A stretch of DNA of 64,000 nt from Bacteroidota bacterium (GCA_947460255.1 CANHIS010000009.1:1-64000); one strand, 5' to 3'; positions 26,191 through 35,481 are shown, numbered from the stretch's first letter. Numbers and translations: made by a program. Notes: generated by a model from the letters alone, not told the origin.

Positions 26191-27260
26191 GAAAAACCTG
26201 GCTCTTCATCCTCTTTACTTGTCCGTTTTTAGCAATAGCTCAACCCGATTCAACAGCTGAAGAAGATTACAGTCAATACGACAACCTCGATTTTGCTGAT
26301 GTTGGTGCGAAGAGATTTTGCACTTCCAAAGTGTTGGATTTGAGTCCTCAGAAGCTTATTTCGATTGGGTATGACTTCCAAGGTCCTTACCAGCTTCAAG
26401 AGGACGGGGGATCCAAGACAGATTTCGATTATTCGCATGGTGAACGCCTGCAATTGAATCTTCCTGTTGTTTCTCGAAACAACATCATCATTCAAGCAGG
26501 TCTAAATTATGCAGCCCAGCGGTATGCTGGTTCGGCTGACACCAATGCCGTGCTTGGAAGAAATCTCCTCGATAAAGGACTAACCACTTTAGGTTTGAAT
26601 CTCACCATTTTCAAACCCTTGAACGAGAAAAACTTCATGCTTTTTCAAGGTTCTTCCGACCTGAATGGAGATTACAACTTCGGAAATTTCTTGTCGCCGA
26701 GTTACCTAAAATATTCGGCAGCATTGGTGTATGGTTGGAAAAAGCACGAAAGGCTCATGTATGGATTCGGCGTTTCTAGAACCTATAGAGTTGGAGAGAT
26801 GAATTACATCCCTGTTTTTCTCTATAACTACACAGCGCCTAACCGGAAATGGGGCGCCGAAGTGCTCTTCCCTGCACGCGCTCATTACAGACGCACGTTT
26901 TCTTCCAGAAGTCTGTTATTGCTTGGTTATGAGCTTGAAGGACAAAGCTATCGGATGACTTCAGACTCAATCTACAGTTACATTAACAGAGGAGCCAATC
27001 CGGCCGGAACCACGCCGATGAACAATCCTGAATTACGTCGCGGTGAATTAAGAATTCGGGCGGTGTATGAGAAATCATTGAAAAACTTCATTTGGATTTC
27101 TGCACAAGTTGGATTCCGTTACAATTACAGCTTCAATGTAGATGAAGTTCCAAGTGGCGATTTTTTCAGAGGTTTCTTCGGAACGCAAACTTACGGAATG
27201 GAAAATGTGCTCGGAAATACCTTCTACTCAATGATCAGCATCAATCTGGTTAGTCCTTAA
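26187..27260 (+). CDS. Outer-membrane beta-barrel protein (DUF6268-like)
   Basis: 357 residues from the ATG at 26187, which overlaps the preceding stop; a longer frame to 26160 would lack a signal peptide. The signal peptide ends CPFLAIAQ. The rest is alternating amphipathic strands (LISIGYDFQGPYQLQ, LNLTIFKPL, FMLFQGSSDLNGDYNFGNF, SAALVYGWKKHERLMYGFGVSRTY) as in barrels of the DUF6268 group. No catalytic motif is seen. Family assignment is by overall look and is tentative; the barrel prediction itself is good. Confidence 0.7.
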   Translation: MRKTWLFILFTCPFLAIAQPDSTAEEDYSQYDNLDFADVGAKRFCTSKVLDLSPQKLISIGYDFQGPYQLQEDGGSKTDFDYSHGERLQLNLPVVSRNNIIIQAGLNYAAQRYAGSADTNAVLGRNLLDKGLTTLGLNLTIFKPLNEKNFMLFQGSSDLNGDYNFGNFLSPSYLKYSAALVYGWKKHERLMYGFGVSRTYRVGEMNYIPVFLYNYTAPNRKWGAEVLFPARAHYRRTFSSRSLLLLGYELEGQSYRMTSDSIYSYINRGANPAGTTPMNNPELRRGELRIRAVYEKSLKNFIWISAQVGFRYNYSFNVDEVPSGDFFRGFFGTQTYGMENVLGNTFYSMISINLVSP

Positions 27261-27292
27261 GGATTGATCACCAGATTCGGTATTTTCGCAGC

Positions 27293-28561
27293 ATGAATGC
27301 AGAACCGATCGTTGTTACCGGAATCGGAATCCTATCCCCGGTAGGGAAAAATGTGAATGAAAACTGGAATTCCATAATCAACGGAAAATCAGGAGTTAAA
27401 AACATTTCCAGATTCGACGCAAGTGCATTTTCAACACACTTTGCAGCAGAAATTGAAGGATTCGATCCTTCTGGTCTCGACCATGTAAAGCAACTTCGAA
27501 AAATGGATCGTTTGAGTTGGTATGCCTTGTCGGTTTGCGACGAGGCGCTTGCCATGGCCAACTTGATTGAAGGTTCTTATCTTCCCGAAAGAACGGGCGT
27601 TTCTTGGGCATCAGGAAATGGAGGAATGGAAAGTATTGATGAAGCATTGGTAGCTTATGCAACTGATCGTTCAAGACCTAGATTTTCTCCCTATTTTCAG
27701 TCGAAAGCTTTACCCGATTCCGCAAGCGGATGGATTGCTTCTCGATACGGATTTAAAGGTCCGAATCAACTTTCGGTGGCTGCTTGTGCATCTTCGAATG
27801 CAGCTATTTTCACCGCGATGCTTTATCTCCGCGCCGGGCTTTGTGATGTGATGGTGACAGGAGGTTCTGAAGCTCCAATTACACCTTCAGTAATTGGTGG
27901 TTTCGGTGCGATGAAGGCCTTGAGTACGCGTAACGATGCTATGCATGAAGCCTCTCGTCCTTTTGCGACAGATCGCGACGGATTTTTACTTGGAGAAGGA
28001 GGTGCTGCTTTGGTACTTGAAACCCTTTCACACGCTGAAAAACGAGGTGCGAATATCCTTGCAGTGCTTACAGGTTGCGGAAATGCGAACGATGCTGGAC
28101 ATCCAACAGCTGCCGATGAACATGGAATTGGAACAACCGCTTCAGTTAAAATGGCGCTTCAAATGGCTGATCTTCAACCAGATGAAATTCAGCTAATTAA
28201 TCCGCATGCAACCTCTACACCTAATGGAGATGCTGCTGAATATGCAGGTTTGTACAATTTGTTTGGGCAATTCTTGAGTAAAATCCCAATGGCTGCAACC
28301 AAAAGCATGACTGGGCACTTATTGGGAGCTGCAGGTGCAATTGAAGCTGCATTTAACGTATTGTCGCTTCAGCATCAGGCTTTCCCTGCGGGGATAAATC
28401 ACTTCGAAACAGAGATCGATATGATCCAAAAAGGCATCCTGCTGTGTGGAGCATCCAAGGAAGGCCGAATTGATCACACATTAAGTCACTCGGCAGGATT
28501 TGGCGGTCACAATGCGACCGTCATTTTGAGTCATCCGCGAGCAGCACTTTCCAAGCTGTAG
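27293..28561 (+). CDS. Beta-ketoacyl-[ACP] synthase (FabF/FabB-like)
   Basis: 422 residues with a thiolase fold. The catalytic triad is intact: the nucleophilic Cys in SVAACASSNAAIF near residue 164, the first His in LINPHATSTPNGDAAE near 304, and the second in ATKSMTGHLLGAAGAIEA near 338. It condenses malonyl-ACP with acyl-ACP. As a stand-alone copy away from acpP or fabG it may be a specialised paralogue rather than the housekeeping FabF. Its last 41 bases overlap the 3' end of the convergent flavin reductase gene. A near-consensus TATTTTCG ends 4 nt upstream of the ATG. Confidence 0.92.
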   Translation: MNAEPIVVTGIGILSPVGKNVNENWNSIINGKSGVKNISRFDASAFSTHFAAEIEGFDPSGLDHVKQLRKMDRLSWYALSVCDEALAMANLIEGSYLPERTGVSWASGNGGMESIDEALVAYATDRSRPRFSPYFQSKALPDSASGWIASRYGFKGPNQLSVAACASSNAAIFTAMLYLRAGLCDVMVTGGSEAPITPSVIGGFGAMKALSTRNDAMHEASRPFATDRDGFLLGEGGAALVLETLSHAEKRGANILAVLTGCGNANDAGHPTAADEHGIGTTASVKMALQMADLQPDEIQLINPHATSTPNGDAAEYAGLYNLFGQFLSKIPMAATKSMTGHLLGAAGAIEAAFNVLSLQHQAFPAGINHFETEIDMIQKGILLCGASKEGRIDHTLSHSAGFGGHNATVILSHPRAALSKL

Positions 28562-29408
28562 TCACATCACCATTATCAAGAAGCTGAGCTGCAACTCGGT
28601 GTTGAGCAAAATCGGTAGTCTTAACATCCATCAGCAAAGTTTCATACAATTCTGAATGTTGAAATGCTGAAATAGCTTCTTGATTCGGCAATGCTTCAAC
28701 GTTTCCTAATTGTCCAAGATGGTTTCCAGAAAGCACTGGAGATAAACGGATTGCTTGTGGTATTTGGTCTACACCGATGCCTAAAGTGGTGAGTGGCTTT
28801 TCGACTTCAAACAAGGCATCACCGGAAGCTCTGCAGTAAAAATTTCCGCCGAGGCGGGCCACCAAATCAATCTTGTGCTGATCGATTTGCTTGTTTTCGT
28901 TAAGGACAGCTTCACTCACATGGATACGTTTCACCAAGCAAACAATCAAGTTTCCAGCTCCACCTTGATCTCCCATAGAAATGACTTGTTGCACTTCACA
29001 TTCAAATTGCACTGGACTTTCAGCAACTCTAGGGGGACGAACAATTTCGGATGCCAACTGTGTGAATCCTGATTTCTCAAACTCATTCACTCCCTTTGGA
29101 TATTCAGTGCTGGAAAGAGACATTTGTTGCACCATCGAATAGCTTACCACATTGATCACAACTTCAGGCACTTCCTGCACGTTTTCTAGCGTATGTTTTG
29201 TAGTGTTATCACGAACGCGGCGGGCTGGCGAAAAAATCAAAACCGGAGGATTGGCGCTAAACACGTTGAAAAAACTGAATGGACTCAAATTTACCTCTCC
29301 ATTAGCATTCACAGTTGATGCAAAAGCAATTGGGCGCGGTCCAACCGCAGCTTGAAGTATATTTTGAACTCCAGCCACAGGCATTTCGGAGGGATTAAAT
29401 GCGATCAT
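28521..29408 (-). CDS. Flavin reductase family (FMN-binding split barrel) protein
   Basis: 295 residues. The N-terminal half is an FMN-binding split barrel: VGPRPIAFASTVNANGEVNLSPFSFFNVFSANPPVLIFSPARR, and NVVSYSMVQQMSLSSTEYPKGVNEFEKSGF. The C-terminal part continues in the manner of the longer Bacteroidota members. The expected reaction is NAD(P)H-dependent flavin reduction or a related redox step; partner unknown. The gene ends inside the fabF-like gene (41-bp antiparallel overlap) and has an exact TAnnTTTG 4 nt before its ATG. Confidence 0.9.
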   Translation of the reverse strand: MIAFNPSEMPVAGVQNILQAAVGPRPIAFASTVNANGEVNLSPFSFFNVFSANPPVLIFSPARRVRDNTTKHTLENVQEVPEVVINVVSYSMVQQMSLSSTEYPKGVNEFEKSGFTQLASEIVRPPRVAESPVQFECEVQQVISMGDQGGAGNLIVCLVKRIHVSEAVLNENKQIDQHKIDLVARLGGNFYCRASGDALFEVEKPLTTLGIGVDQIPQAIRLSPVLSGNHLGQLGNVEALPNQEAISAFQHSELYETLLMDVKTTDFAQHRVAAQLLDNGDVTTAWKVLLADDSK

Positions 29409-29412
29409 GGGG

Positions 29413-29420
29413 CAAATGTA
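29413..29420 (-). promoter_or_regulatory. -7 element (TACATTTG) directly upstream of flavin reductase
   Basis: An exact TAnnTTTG on the minus strand is separated from the ATG at 29408 by only CCCC. Transcription starting a few bases beyond the G would give a leaderless message. Confidence 0.45.
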
Positions 29421-29541
29421 AGATCTTAAAAAAGGAATTTTAAATAAATTTATCCATACCTACATATAAAGTCATTTATCTGATTATCAGAAAGTTAAAA
29501 TTATTCGAAAAAGTAAACAAATCTAAATTGGATTTAATTGT

Positions 29542-29549
29542 TAGTTTTG
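29542..29549 (+). promoter_or_regulatory. -7 element (TAGTTTTG) of the DUF3276 gene
   Basis: An exact TAnnTTTG match lies 32 nt before the ATG at 29582, allowing a leader of about 26 nt. Confidence 0.45.
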
Positions 29550-29581
29550 TGATCGCTACGCTATAAAACACTACCTATTTC

Positions 29582-29941
29582 ATGGAATTTAATGATCATC
29601 AAGATCGGGAGGAGATTTACTCAAAACCTGTGCGAGCAGGCAAGCGGACTTACTTCTTTGATGTAAAAAGCACCAAAGGGGAAGATCTTTACCTCACGAT
29701 TACAGAAAGTAAAAAACGATTTAGAGAGGACGGAACTTTCTTTTACGAAAAACACAAGATTTTCCTTTACAAAGAAGACTTTGAGAAGTTTTCGGAAGGT
29801 TTAAATGAAGCTGTTGAATTCATTCTTGCTAATAATCGCTCTTCGAACAATTCACCAAATTCATTCGCTTATAGTGAACCGAATGATGCACCTAATGATA
29901 GTTGGTCGAATGTTGAATTCGAAGATTTAGATAAAGTTTAA
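29582..29941 (+). CDS. DUF3276 family (PUR-alpha-like) nucleic acid-binding protein
   Basis: 119 residues. The core REEIYSKPVRAGKRTYFFDVKSTKGEDLYLTITESKKRF then FYEKHKIFLYKEDFEKFSEGLNEAVEFI is the single PUR repeat of DUF3276, a Bacteroidota/spirochaete family that binds single-stranded nucleic acid. The last 40 residues are low-complexity Asn/Ser-rich and acidic, and probably disordered. It is monocistronic, with its own promoter and a classic terminator. Confidence 0.95.
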   Translation: MEFNDHQDREEIYSKPVRAGKRTYFFDVKSTKGEDLYLTITESKKRFREDGTFFYEKHKIFLYKEDFEKFSEGLNEAVEFILANNRSSNNSPNSFAYSEPNDAPNDSWSNVEFEDLDKV

Positions 29942-29961
29942 ATTCTTTTTGTATTCTGTTC

Positions 29962-29984
29962 AGCCCGATCATCTCGGGCTTTTT
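29962..29984 (+). terminator. Rho-independent terminator after the DUF3276 gene
   Basis: AGCCCGA (29962-29968) pairs perfectly with TCGGGCT (29974-29980) across a 5-nt loop and is followed directly by TTTT. Confidence 0.88.
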
Positions 29985-29997
29985 GCGTTTAGTTAAA

Positions 29998-30414
29998 TCA
30001 ATAACCCAGAATCAGTAACCCAAGAACGGCTGCAATAAAATAAGAGACCAAACCGCCTGCACCTGCATAATCTTTTGCAATTCTTTGTCCGAAGAAAAGA
30101 AACACCAGCGAAAGCCCTCCAAACGCAACGCCCCAAAAGGCAACATGGTGGTTGTTGTGAAGAACCAATTCTACAATTCCATAGGCCGAGATAATCCCCG
30201 AAGCCAATTCTGATAAAGTGATTGAAATTAGCAGCAAGGGAACCAAGCCGCTGAGAAATGTTTCTTTAAAATGCCCAACCAACCAACTTAAATTTTCTCT
30301 GAAATTAATGGCTTTGTCTAATCCAGATTGTAAAAACAATATGGCAAAAAAAGACGCTAAAGCTATGCGGCTGTAGTGAAGCCCAGTAGCAGAAAGTACA
30401 AAAGTTTCTTCCAT
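29998..30414 (-). CDS. DoxX-like integral membrane protein
   Basis: 138 residues with four membrane helices. The segment FLQSGLDKAINFRENLSWLVGHFKETFLSGLVP is typical of the short DoxX-type proteins of Bacteroidota, and helices 2-4 follow the usual spacing. DoxX relatives take part in respiratory or redox membrane complexes, but this subgroup is uncharacterised. Upstream lie an exact -7 element and an inverted repeat that reaches the start codon. Confidence 0.72.
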   Translation of the reverse strand: MEETFVLSATGLHYSRIALASFFAILFLQSGLDKAINFRENLSWLVGHFKETFLSGLVPLLLISITLSELASGIISAYGIVELVLHNNHHVAFWGVAFGGLSLVFLFFGQRIAKDYAGAGGLVSYFIAAVLGLLILGY

Positions 30415-30442
30415 GAACGGTGAGGATATCCGTTCAAATATA
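30414..30442 (-). promoter_or_regulatory. -7 element (TATATTTG) plus inverted repeat at the DoxX-like start
   Basis: TATATTTG occupies 30435-30442 on the minus strand. Just downstream, TGAACGG (30414-30420) and CCGTTCA (30430-30436) form a 7-bp inverted repeat with a 9-nt spacer covering the short leader and touching the ATG. It could be an operator or a hairpin that masks the start. Confidence 0.4.
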
Positions 30443-30496
30443 AAAGAAGGTTTTTAGAAATCAGCAGCAGAGAAGCAGATTTATGATACAGCTGAA

Positions 30497-31018
30497 TTAA
30501 AAATTCATGAAACCTAACAATTGCGCTTCTAGGGTGTCGCGTGTTTTTGGATCCGACACAATTTGATGTTCATTTACCAAGCCACGAATAGATGAAAGAG
30601 GCAATTTATCGTAATAGACATGAGATTTCAAATACTGAAACACTCCAGTTAAATGATCCATTCCACGAAGATTCCCTGCCCTACCCGATGCTACACCAGT
30701 AAGTGCAACTTTCTTTGATCTGAAAATTTCCGGATCTGCGCAATCAATCACTGTCTTCAAAATTCCTGGGAAACTGCCGTTGTATTCAGGCACAACAAGA
30801 AGTAATCTGTCCGACACATTAAATACTTCATGTGCAAAAGTTCGGAGCGGGTTTTCACCTTTGCGGTATATGTTATCTGTTACAGGAACTTCTGGAAAGC
30901 TTGTGAGTTCTACCAAACGAAACGAAATGTTATTTTTTTCGGCCAATTCGGCATATGTTGCGGCTACACCAGCTGTGAAACTTCCAATTCGGTTGGTTGC
31001 GCTTACGATTGTGATCAT
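30497..31018 (-). CDS. NADPH-dependent FMN reductase family protein
   Basis: 173 residues with a flavodoxin-like fold. The FMN phosphate-binding loop is SATNRIGSFTAGVA at the N-terminus, with LLLVVPEYNGSFPGILKTVIDCADPEIFRSKKVALTGVASGRAGNLRGMDHL in the middle; the PEYNGSxPG motif is diagnostic. It is probably a quinone or azo-type NAD(P)H oxidoreductase; the substrate is unknown. It is monocistronic, and an exact TAGTTTTG lies 16 nt upstream. Confidence 0.92.
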   Translation of the reverse strand: MITIVSATNRIGSFTAGVAATYAELAEKNNISFRLVELTSFPEVPVTDNIYRKGENPLRTFAHEVFNVSDRLLLVVPEYNGSFPGILKTVIDCADPEIFRSKKVALTGVASGRAGNLRGMDHLTGVFQYLKSHVYYDKLPLSSIRGLVNEHQIVSDPKTRDTLEAQLLGFMNF

Positions 31019-31034
31019 GTTTTTTTGCTTGAAG

Positions 31035-31042
31035 CAAAACTA
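31035..31042 (-). promoter_or_regulatory. -7 element (TAGTTTTG) of the FMN reductase gene
   Basis: An exact TAnnTTTG on the minus strand lies 16 nt before the ATG at 31018, implying a leader of about 10 nt. Confidence 0.45.
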
Positions 31043-31247
31043 AACAGCAATTCATTGTTATTGTTTGGTCAGCTAAATTTATTCATGCTCACAGTCAGAC
31101 GGTAGGCGTTGCAGATCGATAGAGATTGATTAAAATATCTTTAACAAGTTCCTTTTTTTGATAATGGTTGGAATAATTTCGGAAATTTGAACCACTCTCA
31201 AAGTTCAACATAAGTGTGTCGGCTCGTCCGAAATTAAATCCTCATCC

Positions 31248-34200
31248 ATGAAAAAAATCTTTTTTTGCTTTCTGTGTCTCGTTCTATTTTCTCAAGTTTC
31301 AAATGCACAGTGGCGAAGCTCTAATCCATTCAATGGTACATACAACGACCTATTTTTCCCAAATAAACTTACTGGTTTTGCCGCTACTACTGCAGGCGGA
31401 GTAGGAAATTGTAGTTCAACACTTTCAATTCACCGAACCATGGATGGAGGTGAAAATTGGGTGAGAATGAACACAGCCTCGAATGCACAAATGACTGACC
31501 TTCATTTCTTTGATGCCTTTACAGGTTGGGCAGTTGGTGCCTCAAGCACTATCCAAAAAACAACAGATGGCGGACAAACATGGACTGTACAATCCTCGGG
31601 AGTTGGTGCTGGATTAAACGACATCCATTTTGGGAATGCAAACAATGGTTTGGTGGTAGGGCAAAATGGAATCGTTCGAAGAAGTACAAACGGAGGAGGT
31701 ACTTGGACAACAGTCGCTTCTGGCGTTACAACCACAATTTTTTCATGTTTTATGGTAGATGCCAATGTTGGATATTTCTGCGGAGCCAGTGGGGTTATTC
31801 GCAAAACTACCAATGGAGGTACTTCTTGGAGCAGTGTTTATTCTGGTACTGAATTCTTTAAAGAGATTTGGTTCGCTGATGCCAATAACGGTTTCGCACT
31901 TACACCAACCCAGATTTTCAGAACCACCAATGGTGGAAGCTCTTGGCAACCTTACACATTCGACAATACCCAAGTTTTGTGGAAAATGAATTTTGTGAGT
32001 GCGCAAACTGGCTATGTAACTAGCGATCCTGGAGGGATTTACAAAACTACCGATGGCGGTGTTTCATGGCAACAAATAACGAATCCTGGAAATACTCTTT
32101 GGCAATCGGTCTTTTTTGTGGATGAACAAAATGGATTCATCGGACGCGACAACGGCAAAATCGCCAGAACTACCAACGGAGGAAACAATTGGACCGAACT
32201 CACGGCTGGTTTTGCAAATCAAGCTCAGGATATCGATTTCGTAAACCCTTATGTTGGACTTTTTGCTGGTGGTCCAAGAATTTACAAAACAGTGAATGGC
32301 TCTTTAACCATGCGTGAAATTCAAACAGGCACCACTTTAAACCTTTCAACAATCAGATGGATCACTGATCAGGTTGTTTTGGCCTGCGGAGAAAATGGAC
32401 TTGTGCTGCGTTCCACTGATGAAGGAAATTCCTACACGCAAATCACTACGCCTATTACATCCTCACTTGTGGATATGTGGAAAGTGTCGGAAACATTAAT
32501 TTACGCAGCAGCTTCCGACGGAAAAGTAATTAAAACAACCAATGGAGGATTAAATTGGTCATTAACAGGAAACACTGGCGCAACAACGATCAGAGGTATT
32601 TCATTCGCAAACAGTTTGGTCGGTATGATTTCAGCTAATGAAAAAGTATACAAAACCAGCAATGGTGGCATTTCTTGGCAATTAAAAAACATTGGAATTG
32701 ATATTAACACCGGACTCGATGACATTTGGATGATCAACACCAACCTAGCGTATGCAGGCGGAACATTTGGTAAACTTTACAAAACCTTCGATGGCGGTGA
32801 ATCTTGGAATCCAATCTTTCCTGCTCAAGAAATAAATGCTTCAATAGATGAAATGTATTGGCTCAGTGATTCGATCGGTTACTTTGCGCGATTAAATAGT
32901 CAATCAATTACAATTGACGGCGGTGTTAATCTTGGCTCGCTTTCGACTTCATGTTTGGCCAACAATGGTGGTATAAACACCATCGAAATTGTGGATTCTA
33001 TATACGGCTATTCAGCAGGTGGAAGTAGTAACGTATTGCATACTTTGAAGCCCAATACATTGTGGAGATGCTACATTCAAGATTCGATATTCTGCGGAAA
33101 TTCAAGAATTTTCGTCGGCTATAATGCCGGCGGTTTGGCTTTAAACAGCAAGAATATTGTTGCTCAATTGAGTAATGCCAATGGTGATTTCAGCAACCCT
33201 ATAAACATTGGAACATTTACGATAACCTTTCCCAATACAGATCCTTCTGGAATCATCACTTGTCAGCTACCTAACAACCTAAATGGCAATGGTTACCGCA
33301 TTCGCGTGATATGCGCCGATCCAGCATTAACTTCACCCGACAATGGATTCGATATTCGCATTCAAAGCAGCATCTCCCCTATCGTTTCATTGGAGGCTAA
33401 TCCTTCAAGTGTTTGTGATGGAGCTCAAGTGAATTTGTTGGCTGAAGTTTCAGCGGTTGGCGTAAATCCTCAGTTTGTTTGGACTATCAATGGAGGAACC
33501 GTAAACTATCAAGCTGAAAGCCTAACATTGGACACCTTAACTTTAGCCTCAACGATTGGTGTAACAGTAACGAGCAGCCTCGCTTGCGCATCCCCGGTAA
33601 CGGGAAATGCATCTACTACGATTCAGGTTTCAGCAAATCCACCAGCATTTGCAGGTGATGATGTTACACTTTGTGCTGGAGAATCGGTGCAATTAGGAAG
33701 TGAAAATAGTTCGTTGATAAGTTGGGAGCCTTCGACGGGCTTATCGGATGCTACATCAGATCAACCAATTGCATCACCAGAAAGTACTACCAACTATCAG
33801 CTCACTGTTCAGAATAATGATGGTTGTGTAAGTTACGATACAGTTCAAGTAACGATTAATCCAGAATTGCCCGAATTAACTTTGGTAAACTCATTTGAAG
33901 TTTTAACTATTGAAAATGAATTGGAGGGAACCTTTACTTGGTTCTTGAACGGTGAAGTGATTAGTGATGAAACAAGCGATTCAATTGTCATTTTTGCGCC
34001 GGGCGACTATTCGTTGCAGTTTGAAGATGCCTTTGGCTGCACTACTTTATCTAATGTGTTTACAGTTGAAATTGTAACAATAGAATCAACTGAATCCAGT
34101 TTAAATCCAATCTTCACTTCTCAATCTGGTGTTTGGCAACTCGATAGAGTTGAACGAAATGGCAATACACTGCCTGTAAGGGTTATCGATTTGAGTGGAA

Positions 34201-34340
34201 AAATCGTTTTCAGTGGAACAATGACTCGTTCTGGAAATGAGCAATTCAGCATGTTGGAAAGTATTCATTCTCAAGGAATTTATGTGATAGAATTTGTAGA
34301 TAACTTCAAGCCAAATCACATTAAATTCTTCCTTCCCTAA
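31248..34340 (+). CDS. T9SS-exported Ycf48-like/BNR-repeat surface protein
   Basis: 1030 residues. The signal peptide ends FSQVSNAQ. Residues about 25-590 form a beta-propeller region of roughly a dozen Ycf48-type repeats, each with a (T/S)(T/D)(N/D)GG-x-(S/T/N)W motif (TTDGGQTW, STNGGGTW, TTNGGSSW, TTDGGVSW, TTNGGNNW). Two Ig-like/PKD-like domains follow (VSLEANPSSVCDGAQVNLLAEV; GDDVTLCAGESVQLG). The C-terminus (VRVIDLSGKIVFSG ... GIYVIEFVDNFKPNHIKFFLP) is a T9SS type A sorting domain. It is exported across the outer membrane; ligand or role unknown. Confidence 0.9.
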   Translation: MKKIFFCFLCLVLFSQVSNAQWRSSNPFNGTYNDLFFPNKLTGFAATTAGGVGNCSSTLSIHRTMDGGENWVRMNTASNAQMTDLHFFDAFTGWAVGASSTIQKTTDGGQTWTVQSSGVGAGLNDIHFGNANNGLVVGQNGIVRRSTNGGGTWTTVASGVTTTIFSCFMVDANVGYFCGASGVIRKTTNGGTSWSSVYSGTEFFKEIWFADANNGFALTPTQIFRTTNGGSSWQPYTFDNTQVLWKMNFVSAQTGYVTSDPGGIYKTTDGGVSWQQITNPGNTLWQSVFFVDEQNGFIGRDNGKIARTTNGGNNWTELTAGFANQAQDIDFVNPYVGLFAGGPRIYKTVNGSLTMREIQTGTTLNLSTIRWITDQVVLACGENGLVLRSTDEGNSYTQITTPITSSLVDMWKVSETLIYAAASDGKVIKTTNGGLNWSLTGNTGATTIRGISFANSLVGMISANEKVYKTSNGGISWQLKNIGIDINTGLDDIWMINTNLAYAGGTFGKLYKTFDGGESWNPIFPAQEINASIDEMYWLSDSIGYFARLNSQSITIDGGVNLGSLSTSCLANNGGINTIEIVDSIYGYSAGGSSNVLHTLKPNTLWRCYIQDSIFCGNSRIFVGYNAGGLALNSKNIVAQLSNANGDFSNPINIGTFTITFPNTDPSGIITCQLPNNLNGNGYRIRVICADPALTSPDNGFDIRIQSSISPIVSLEANPSSVCDGAQVNLLAEVSAVGVNPQFVWTINGGTVNYQAESLTLDTLTLASTIGVTVTSSLACASPVTGNASTTIQVSANPPAFAGDDVTLCAGESVQLGSENSSLISWEPSTGLSDATSDQPIASPESTTNYQLTVQNNDGCVSYDTVQVTINPELPELTLVNSFEVLTIENELEGTFTWFLNGEVISDETSDSIVIFAPGDYSLQFEDAFGCTTLSNVFTVEIVTIESTESSLNPIFTSQSGVWQLDRVERNGNTLPVRVIDLSGKIVFSGTMTRSGNEQFSMLESIHSQGIYVIEFVDNFKPNHIKFFLP

Positions 34341-34710
34341 AGAAATAAATTACGGCCTTGCATTCTCATATATTGAGAGAATAATCTTATTGGTTAAACC
34401 CGTTAATCGATCATTAATATACTTGTCGACAAGAAGATGGGGAACATTTTTCGAGAAATATCTTGGTTGCCGATTAAGAAATTATTCACTGTTATGGCAG
34501 GTTTGTTTATAATGGAATCGACTTGAAGCAACCGATAATTAAATCGGCGAAATTTCTTTTTGCATCGATCACTAACTCCTATTTATTGGGTAATGTCTTA
34601 TTGGAAGTAGCGCTGAAGTAATTGTTTTTACTGGGTTTATTGAAACTTCTGGCGGATGGTGTTTAAACGAAACAATTGAAACCTAAAATCATTACTTTTG
34701 CCGCTTCTGA
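34341..34710. other. Intergenic region, no gene seen
   Basis: These 370 bp between the T9SS protein and the NUDIX regulator hold no credible frame or terminator hairpin. The only feature is the promoter element at 34693-34700. Confidence 0.6.
34693..34700 (+). promoter_or_regulatory. -7 element (TACTTTTG) close to the NUDIX regulator start
   Basis: An exact TAnnTTTG ends 10 nt before the ATG at 34711, so the leader would be only about 4-6 nt. Confidence 0.45.
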
Positions 34711-35481
34711 ATGAACACGCCGGAACCTATGACTGCGGTTGAGAACCGTTTGGTACAATTAAACCCACATGTGTCTGTTGACTGTGTTATCTTCGGTTTC
34801 GACGAAGGTGACTTAAAGGTTTTGCTCATCGAGCGGAATCTAGATGAGCGCGACCATCAATCAAGATTGTATTCCTTGCCAGGCAACTTGGTGAATGATA
34901 ATGAGGATTTAGACAAATCTGCGATGCGGATTTTAAAGGAGCTTACCTCATTGGAAAATCTTTATTTGGAGCAGTTTTATGCATTTGGTGATCCCGACAG
35001 GGTAAAAAACTCAACCGATGCACAGTGGTTAAATGCAGTACGCGATGTTCCTACTGCACGTGTGATCACAGTCGCTTACTATTCGTTGGTAAAAATTGGG
35101 GATTACCAAACTGCACCTTCTTCATTTGCAAGAAAAACTTGGTGGTGCCCCGTTTCTGAAGCACCCGATTTGGCATTCGACCACAATAAAATTCTGAATT
35201 CTGCACTGCGGAGTTTGAAAAACAAATTGCGTATCGAGCCGATTGGATTTGAATTGTTGCCCAAAAAATTTACACTCGGTCAACTTCAAAAGGTGTATGA
35301 AACCATCTTGGGAACAGTGCTCGATAAAAGAAATTTCCGCAGAAAGATCTTGAACAAAGGATTCTTGAAACCTTTGCAAGAAAAACAAAAAGGTGTTCCA
35401 CATAAGCGTGCCCGTTTGTTTGAATTTGACCAAGAAACCTACGACAACCTGAAATCTGGTCAGTTTAATTTCGAGTTTTAA
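34711..35481 (+). CDS. NrtR-like regulator: degenerate NUDIX domain plus winged helix
   Basis: 256 residues. A NUDIX-type domain (about 18-160, VDCVIFGFDEGDLKVLLIERN) is followed by a C-terminal winged helix (FTLGQLQKVYETILGTVLDKRNFRRKILNKGFLKPL), the plan of NrtR/AraR-type transcription factors of Bacteroidota. In the NUDIX box (PGNLVNDNEDLDKSAMRILKEL) the second Gly is Asn, and the RE and EE glutamates appear as RI and EL, so hydrolysis is unlikely and ligand sensing more plausible. No adjacent sugar or NAD operon reveals its regulon. Confidence 0.88.
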   Translation: MNTPEPMTAVENRLVQLNPHVSVDCVIFGFDEGDLKVLLIERNLDERDHQSRLYSLPGNLVNDNEDLDKSAMRILKELTSLENLYLEQFYAFGDPDRVKNSTDAQWLNAVRDVPTARVITVAYYSLVKIGDYQTAPSSFARKTWWCPVSEAPDLAFDHNKILNSALRSLKNKLRIEPIGFELLPKKFTLGQLQKVYETILGTVLDKRNFRRKILNKGFLKPLQEKQKGVPHKRARLFEFDQETYDNLKSGQFNFEF

